From positions 97,014 to 161,013 of the forward strand of contig NZ_JOFJ01000010.1 of NCBI RefSeq assembly GCF_000718255.1: a stretch of 64,000 nt of DNA. Reading direction: 5' to 3'. Shown piece by piece: positions 62,096 through 64,000 of the stretch; position 1 is the stretch's first letter; every line of letters begins with the position of its first letter. The notes under the pieces are model-generated. The model worked only from the letters and a program-made list of their open reading frames with translations, was not told the origin of the DNA and did no database searches. Origin of the DNA: Spirillospora albida (GTDB lineage: Bacteria > Actinomycetota > Actinomycetes > Streptosporangiales > Streptosporangiaceae). The position numbers and the translations under genes were made by a program.

Positions 62096-63778
62096 TCAGG
62101 GCAGCGCATCCATCCCATATGCACGCAGCGCGGCAGCCGTCGCCGCGTCCCGGTCACGTTCCCTGAAGGCGGTGACCAGTTCGTCCAGCACGCCCTCCTC
62201 GATGTTCTCGGGGCGAGGGACATGCACTCTACGGAGGTATTGCGCCTGGAAGCGCAACGTCCTGCCGCGCATCTTCACGCAGTATGCCGCAATCTGACGC
62301 TCGATGACGTCCGAAAGAAGAAGGCCGCCCAGGGCCTCCAGGTCCCACTCCTCGGACGTGAGGTAGTACAGATTGTGGTGGGGATAGCGCCCCCCCGGCT
62401 CCAGAACCGGGTTCGGCCGCTTCTTCATGTCCTCGAGCAGGAGCTTCGGCTTGTCCGTGAGCGAAGCAGTGACCTTATCGATGGTTCGGTACCAACTGTG
62501 AGGTGACCTTCGAGAAATCGAGCGACGCAGAACCGCCGTCGCGTTCTGCCCGAAGTAGGCCGATAGCTTCGGCCATTCTTCAAGGTCGACGAGACCGTCC
62601 TCGTCCCACGGGTTCACCAGGTAGTGACCGGTCCATCGGTAGGTGCCGCTCTTCACGTCGGCGGACATGGCGAGCGGCAGCATGCGTTCCGGCTCCGCCG
62701 CGTAGGCGTCCTGCGTGACGTAGACGGCATCCGCACCCGTCGCCACACCGATCCCCACTCTCGTACCGGCGGCACGGTCCTCAAGCGGGGGAAACCGATC
62801 CTGGATCTCCTCCAGCCAGGCCAGGGTCTCAGGGCTGCCCTCGGGCCAGGAGTCACCGGTGCGATGCCAGTGCGGCAGACGTGATCCACTGACATTCGCC
62901 CTGTGCAGCGGCCGGTCTTGCCGGTCCAGGCTCCATGCCGTGAACTCGGCGGCGGCTACGTCATCGAACGCCTCGGTGGCCTCTGCCACGATGACGTCCG
63001 CCTGCGGGCGGCGGGACAGAACAGTGATCGCCGGGTACGCCGCCACCTCGTTCTCGAACGCGGCGACATCGTGCATCACCAGGCAGGTGTCCACGGCGAA
63101 GCCGCCCTTGACGATCTTCTCGCGGAGCCGGCGTCCGTACTGGTTGCGCATCCATCGATCCGCGCATATGAACGCCAGCGAACCACCCTCGCGCAGCAGA
63201 TCGAGACCGCGCTCGTAGAAGCCGATGTAGATATCGGCCCTGCCGCCCATCGTCGTGCAGGACCGGCGGTACGCCGCGAGAAGGTCGGAAGCCAGATCCT
63301 CGATCCGGATGTAGGGCGGGTTGCCGACCACGAAGTCGGCGCCCCGGTCGATCCCATCGAGCAGGAAGTCACCCGTCCGGACCCAGGCGGCGGCCAGCCG
63401 TTCCGCGGCTTCTTCAGGGCAAGCGGCCTCGATCAGGCGTTCCACTAGGAGCTTGCGGCAGGTGCGCACGTGGCCGGGCTGGAGGTCCATGGCGTGGACG
63501 GCATCGGCGAGCGCGTCCCAGGGTTCGTCCGGGCCGTGCTTCTCCCGTGCCTCGAGCAGCCGGTCGAGGACGGGAAGGAGGAACGCACCCGACCCGGCGG
63601 CGGGCTCGATCAGCCGCTTCGTGGTCAGGTCGGTGTCCGGGACGTAGCCGCAGAGATCGAGGATCAACTCGACGATCCACCGCCGGGTGAAGACCTCGCC
63701 GTACTCGACGAGCCCCACTCCGCTGCCGTGCGCCGTGTCGGCGACGTCCTCACCCGGCTCAATCAGCATGGGTCTCAT
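62096..63778 (-). CDS. N6-adenine DNA methyltransferase of the restriction-modification system
   Basis: A 560-residue class I (N12-like gamma) adenine methyltransferase. Motif I region is IEPAAGSGAFLLPVLD near 60 and motif IV is GNPPYIRIEDL near 150. The rest is a long target-recognition half, as in M.PaeR7I/M.XhoI. It would methylate the sequence that the linked endonuclease cuts. The ATG at 63778 follows AGGAGGTG. No controller (C) protein gene is present. Confidence 0.9.
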   Translation of the reverse strand: MRPMLIEPGEDVADTAHGSGVGLVEYGEVFTRRWIVELILDLCGYVPDTDLTTKRLIEPAAGSGAFLLPVLDRLLEAREKHGPDEPWDALADAVHAMDLQPGHVRTCRKLLVERLIEAACPEEAAERLAAAWVRTGDFLLDGIDRGADFVVGNPPYIRIEDLASDLLAAYRRSCTTMGGRADIYIGFYERGLDLLREGGSLAFICADRWMRNQYGRRLREKIVKGGFAVDTCLVMHDVAAFENEVAAYPAITVLSRRPQADVIVAEATEAFDDVAAAEFTAWSLDRQDRPLHRANVSGSRLPHWHRTGDSWPEGSPETLAWLEEIQDRFPPLEDRAAGTRVGIGVATGADAVYVTQDAYAAEPERMLPLAMSADVKSGTYRWTGHYLVNPWDEDGLVDLEEWPKLSAYFGQNATAVLRRSISRRSPHSWYRTIDKVTASLTDKPKLLLEDMKKRPNPVLEPGGRYPHHNLYYLTSEEWDLEALGGLLLSDVIERQIAAYCVKMRGRTLRFQAQYLRRVHVPRPENIEEGVLDELVTAFRERDRDAATAAALRAYGMDALP

Positions 63779-63840
63779 CGTAGGCACCTCCTGTGACCTC
63801 AACGCGATGCCGTGGAGGAGCGGTCAGGCACCTCCGATCT

Positions 63841-64000
63841 TCACGTGGGGTTGAGGATCGCGAAGACGACCTTGCCGCCGTTGCCGGCCAGCGGACGGAC
63901 GCCCCACGTGCGCGCGAACTGGTCGACGAGGAACAGGCCGCGTCCGGACTCGCTGGCCGTGTCGGCGGCGCGCATGTGCGGTGGGTCAGGGGTCGCGTCC
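63841..64000 (-). CDS. RsbW-like ATP-binding protein, N-terminus beyond window
   Basis: Only the last 52 residues are visible. The G2-type block ESGRGLFLVDQFARTWGV and the end GGKVVFAILNPT match the HATPase_c_2 family of actinomycete anti-sigma-like kinases. The start lies beyond base 64000. Confidence 0.8.
   Translation of the reverse strand, partial: DATPDPPHMRAADTASESGRGLFLVDQFARTWGVRPLAGNGGKVVFAILNPT

Overview
The window is very GC-rich, densely packed and strongly codon-biased, with many GTG and TTG starts. Its genes are typical of a filamentous actinomycete close to Actinomadura/Thermomonosporaceae: an MFS-dTMP kinase fusion, F420-type oxidoreductases, a chaplin-repeat surface protein, RicT, LCP and RsbW-like kinases. 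This placement is inferred from gene content and not from a phylogeny. No insertion sequence, prophage, CRISPR array or rRNA was seen.

Layout. 1-3.8 kb: a CYP102-like P450 (cut by the window edge) facing a TetR regulator across two identical-type palindromes, then a methyltransferase, a decayed NmrA gene and a Ddn-like enzyme. 3.8-7.5 kb: an esterase, then the most unusual locus, a Ro60/Rsr (TROVE) gene preceded on its own strand by four tandem Y-RNA-like units. Three of these carry a circularly permuted tRNA-like module. A terminator-like hairpin whose 3' arm contains the rsr ribosome binding site separates the array from rsr. 7.5-18 kb: a maltokinase-cap-like protein, a DinB protein, tRNA-Thr(CGT), a secreted TAP-type hydrolase, a DUF427 protein, a ferredoxin reductase/desaturase operon with overlapping operators, RicT, an LMW phosphatase and a subtilase. 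18-24.3 kb: the replication cluster topA, MFS-tmk and holB. 24.5-33 kb: a chaplin-repeat protein, an M20 peptidase, tRNA-Leu(GAG), a LysR regulator, a zinc-finger UBP protein and a BrkB protein. 33-36.6 kb: an FAD monooxygenase, a membrane protein and a TetR regulator behind an operator. 36.6-54 kb: mostly housekeeping and hypothetical genes (CHAP hydrolase, coiled-coil protein, Ser/Thr kinase, LLM oxidoreductase, NADP-type glutamate dehydrogenase, LCP protein, arylamine acetyltransferase, hemerythrin). 54-61 kb: a catabolic cluster (acyl-CoA dehydrogenase, enoyl-CoA hydratase, P450, alcohol dehydrogenase) facing PaaX, and an HxlR/NmrA pair. 61-64 kb: a PaeR7I/XhoI-like restriction-modification pair with a 10-base homopolymer between M and R, then a partial RsbW-like ATPase.

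How genes work together: the Ro60 protein and its array form one co-oriented unit in which Y RNAs are expected to bind the TROVE ring and the tRNA-like modules to act as effector or gate elements. The reductase and desaturase form an electron-transfer pair. The M and R genes form a defence system. Several regulators (TetR at 1.1 and 35.9 kb, PaaX, HxlR) sit beside recognisable inverted repeats in the promoters of the genes they probably control.
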